Assembly: GCA_004357015.1 (NCBI GenBank)
Contig: SMXE01000220.1
Span: forward strand, 1-7,729
Source: Caldithrix sp.
Lineage (GTDB): Bacteria > Zhuqueibacterota > Zhuqueibacteria > Oceanimicrobiales > Oceanimicrobiaceae
Direction: 5' to 3'
DNA: 7,729 nucleotides
Shown here: positions 7,366 through 7,729 of the stretch, in pieces
How the letters are laid out: every line of letters begins with the position of its first letter
Position numbering within the stretch: the first letter of the stretch is position 1
Made by a program: the position numbers and the translations under genes
Notes under the pieces: model-generated
Seen by the model: the letters and a program-made list of their open reading frames with translations, nothing else
Told to the model about the DNA's origin: nothing
Database searches by the model: none

Positions 7366-7548
7366 AAAAGTTCCACAGAGTCAAGCGGTGTGAACAAAAT
7401 GTAATGAGAGTGAGGCGATCATTTCGCTTGAAATTGGGCGGCAGATTTGTTATGTTCGTCTCATGCGAAGTCGCAAGGACACGAAACAAGAACGAATATG
7501 ATTTTCGCGACTTTTGGGATAGATTCACCACATACATAAAGACAAACG

Positions 7549-7554
7549 AAGGAG
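7549..7554 (+). promoter_or_regulatory. Ribosome binding site of the bacilliredoxin gene
   Basis: AAGGAG lies 10 nt upstream of the ATG at 7565. It is the same sequence and spacing as at the patatin gene, and confirms the start of this truncated gene. Confidence 0.8.
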
Positions 7555-7564
7555 TACTTGACAT

Positions 7565-7729
7565 ATGCTGTATGATCCGACCCTGGTTCAGCCCATGCGT
7601 GAAGAATTGACCAGCATTGGCTTCAAAGAGTTGAGAACACCCGATGAGGTGGACCGAGAGATGCAGAATGCCCGCGGGACGACCCTGATGTTGGTAAATT
7701 CTGTGTGCGGATGCGCCGCCGGCCAGGCA
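7565..7729 (+). CDS. Bacilliredoxin (BrxA/BrxB, YphP/YqiW family), C-terminus cut by window edge
   Basis: Fifty-five codons are visible of a family usually about 135-145 residues long. The N-terminus has the family pattern: PMREELTSIGFKEL (10-23), a PDEVDREM helix, then GTTLMLVNSVCGCAAG (38-53) with the redox-active Cys48-Gly49-Cys50. Members have a thioredoxin-like fold. In Bacillus they remove bacillithiol from mixed disulfides on proteins, and weak disulfide isomerase or reductase activity is also described. It is a small cytoplasmic protein with no signal peptide. The gene is transcribed away from the kinase operon behind a long non-coding region, so it is probably separately regulated. 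Whether this organism makes bacillithiol cannot be told from the window. The start is well supported by AAGGAG at 10-nt spacing. I leave the symbol blank because BrxA and BrxB cannot be told apart here. Confidence 0.9.
   Translation, partial: MLYDPTLVQPMREELTSIGFKELRTPDEVDREMQNARGTTLMLVNSVCGCAAGQA

Larger units (their letters stand above)
7067..7564. other. Divergent non-coding region between the kinase and bacilliredoxin genes
   Basis: About 500 bp without a convincing gene. The kinase-proximal part (7081-7220) is AT-rich and holds an A/T run of eight or more (7130-7140), two TTGACA hexamers and two dyads. The middle (7310-7480) is rich in GCAAG words and has a 14-bp direct repeat. The last 25 bp carry the bacilliredoxin ribosome site. 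A 123-codon plus-strand frame (7239-7610) and a 76-codon minus-strand frame (7564-7334) cross it, but neither has recognisable protein character, so I do not call them genes. No tRNA or riboswitch fold is evident by eye. Confidence 0.7.

Noticed and set aside
7381..7431. Inverted repeat TCAAGCG ... CGCTTGA
   Set aside because: Only 7 bp arms with a 37-bp interior and no extension of pairing. This is expected by chance in a region this size.
7510..7538. Possible promoter for the bacilliredoxin gene (CTTTTG ... TACATA, 16-bp spacing)
   Set aside because: Both elements are poor matches to any known consensus, so I cannot support a call.
7334..7564. A 76-codon minus-strand open frame in the non-coding region
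   Set aside because: No ribosome site or recognisable fold. It looks like spurious translation of repeat-like DNA.
7239..7610. A 123-codon plus-strand open frame crossing the non-coding region into the bacilliredoxin gene
   Set aside because: It overlaps the well-supported bacilliredoxin start in another frame. The translation is Arg/Cys/Phe-rich without motifs, and it runs through repeat-like DNA.

Overview
The window looks like a chromosomal piece of a Gram-negative bacterium of the FCB superphylum, or a neighbouring candidate phylum such as KSB1 or Calditrichota. The main clue is the secreted protease, whose C-terminus carries the 'NYPNPFNPTTTI...GVYVYRL...KKMVLIR' tail (FlgD-like / type IX-type sorting domain) typical of those lineages. 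The phylum is inferred from protein style only. There is no rRNA or other marker gene.

Layout. Four genes lie head to tail on the minus strand, read from right to left. They are a TPR-transmembrane-Ser/Thr protein kinase (7066-4610), a zinc-ribbon/FHA/GAF/SpoIIE-type PP2C phosphatase (4620-2965, overlapping the kinase end by 11 bp), a secreted subtilisin-family (S8) protease (2860-788, after a 104-bp gap), and a patatin-like phospholipase (767 to beyond the left edge, 20 bp after the protease). A roughly 500-bp non-coding stretch (7067-7564) separates the kinase from a plus-strand gene cut by the right edge, which is a bacilliredoxin (BrxA/BrxB, YphP/YqiW family) that ab initio ORF lists easily miss because only 55 codons are present.

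How the genes may work together. The kinase has an export signal, periplasmic TPRs, one membrane span and a cytoplasmic kinase domain with all catalytic motifs intact. The next gene encodes a phosphatase with a phosphothreonine-binding FHA domain. The overlap suggests translational coupling and a matched kinase/phosphatase signalling pair. The protease and patatin follow on the same strand with tight spacing to each other and may be co-transcribed, but a functional link to the signalling pair is inference. The divergent bacilliredoxin is probably a separate transcription unit.

The non-coding stretch holds candidate control elements for the kinase (two TTGACA hexamers and two dyads). It also holds a 14-bp direct repeat at 32-bp spacing within GCAAG-rich, possibly degenerate repeat sequence. 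I see no tRNA, rRNA, CRISPR array, insertion sequence or integrase.
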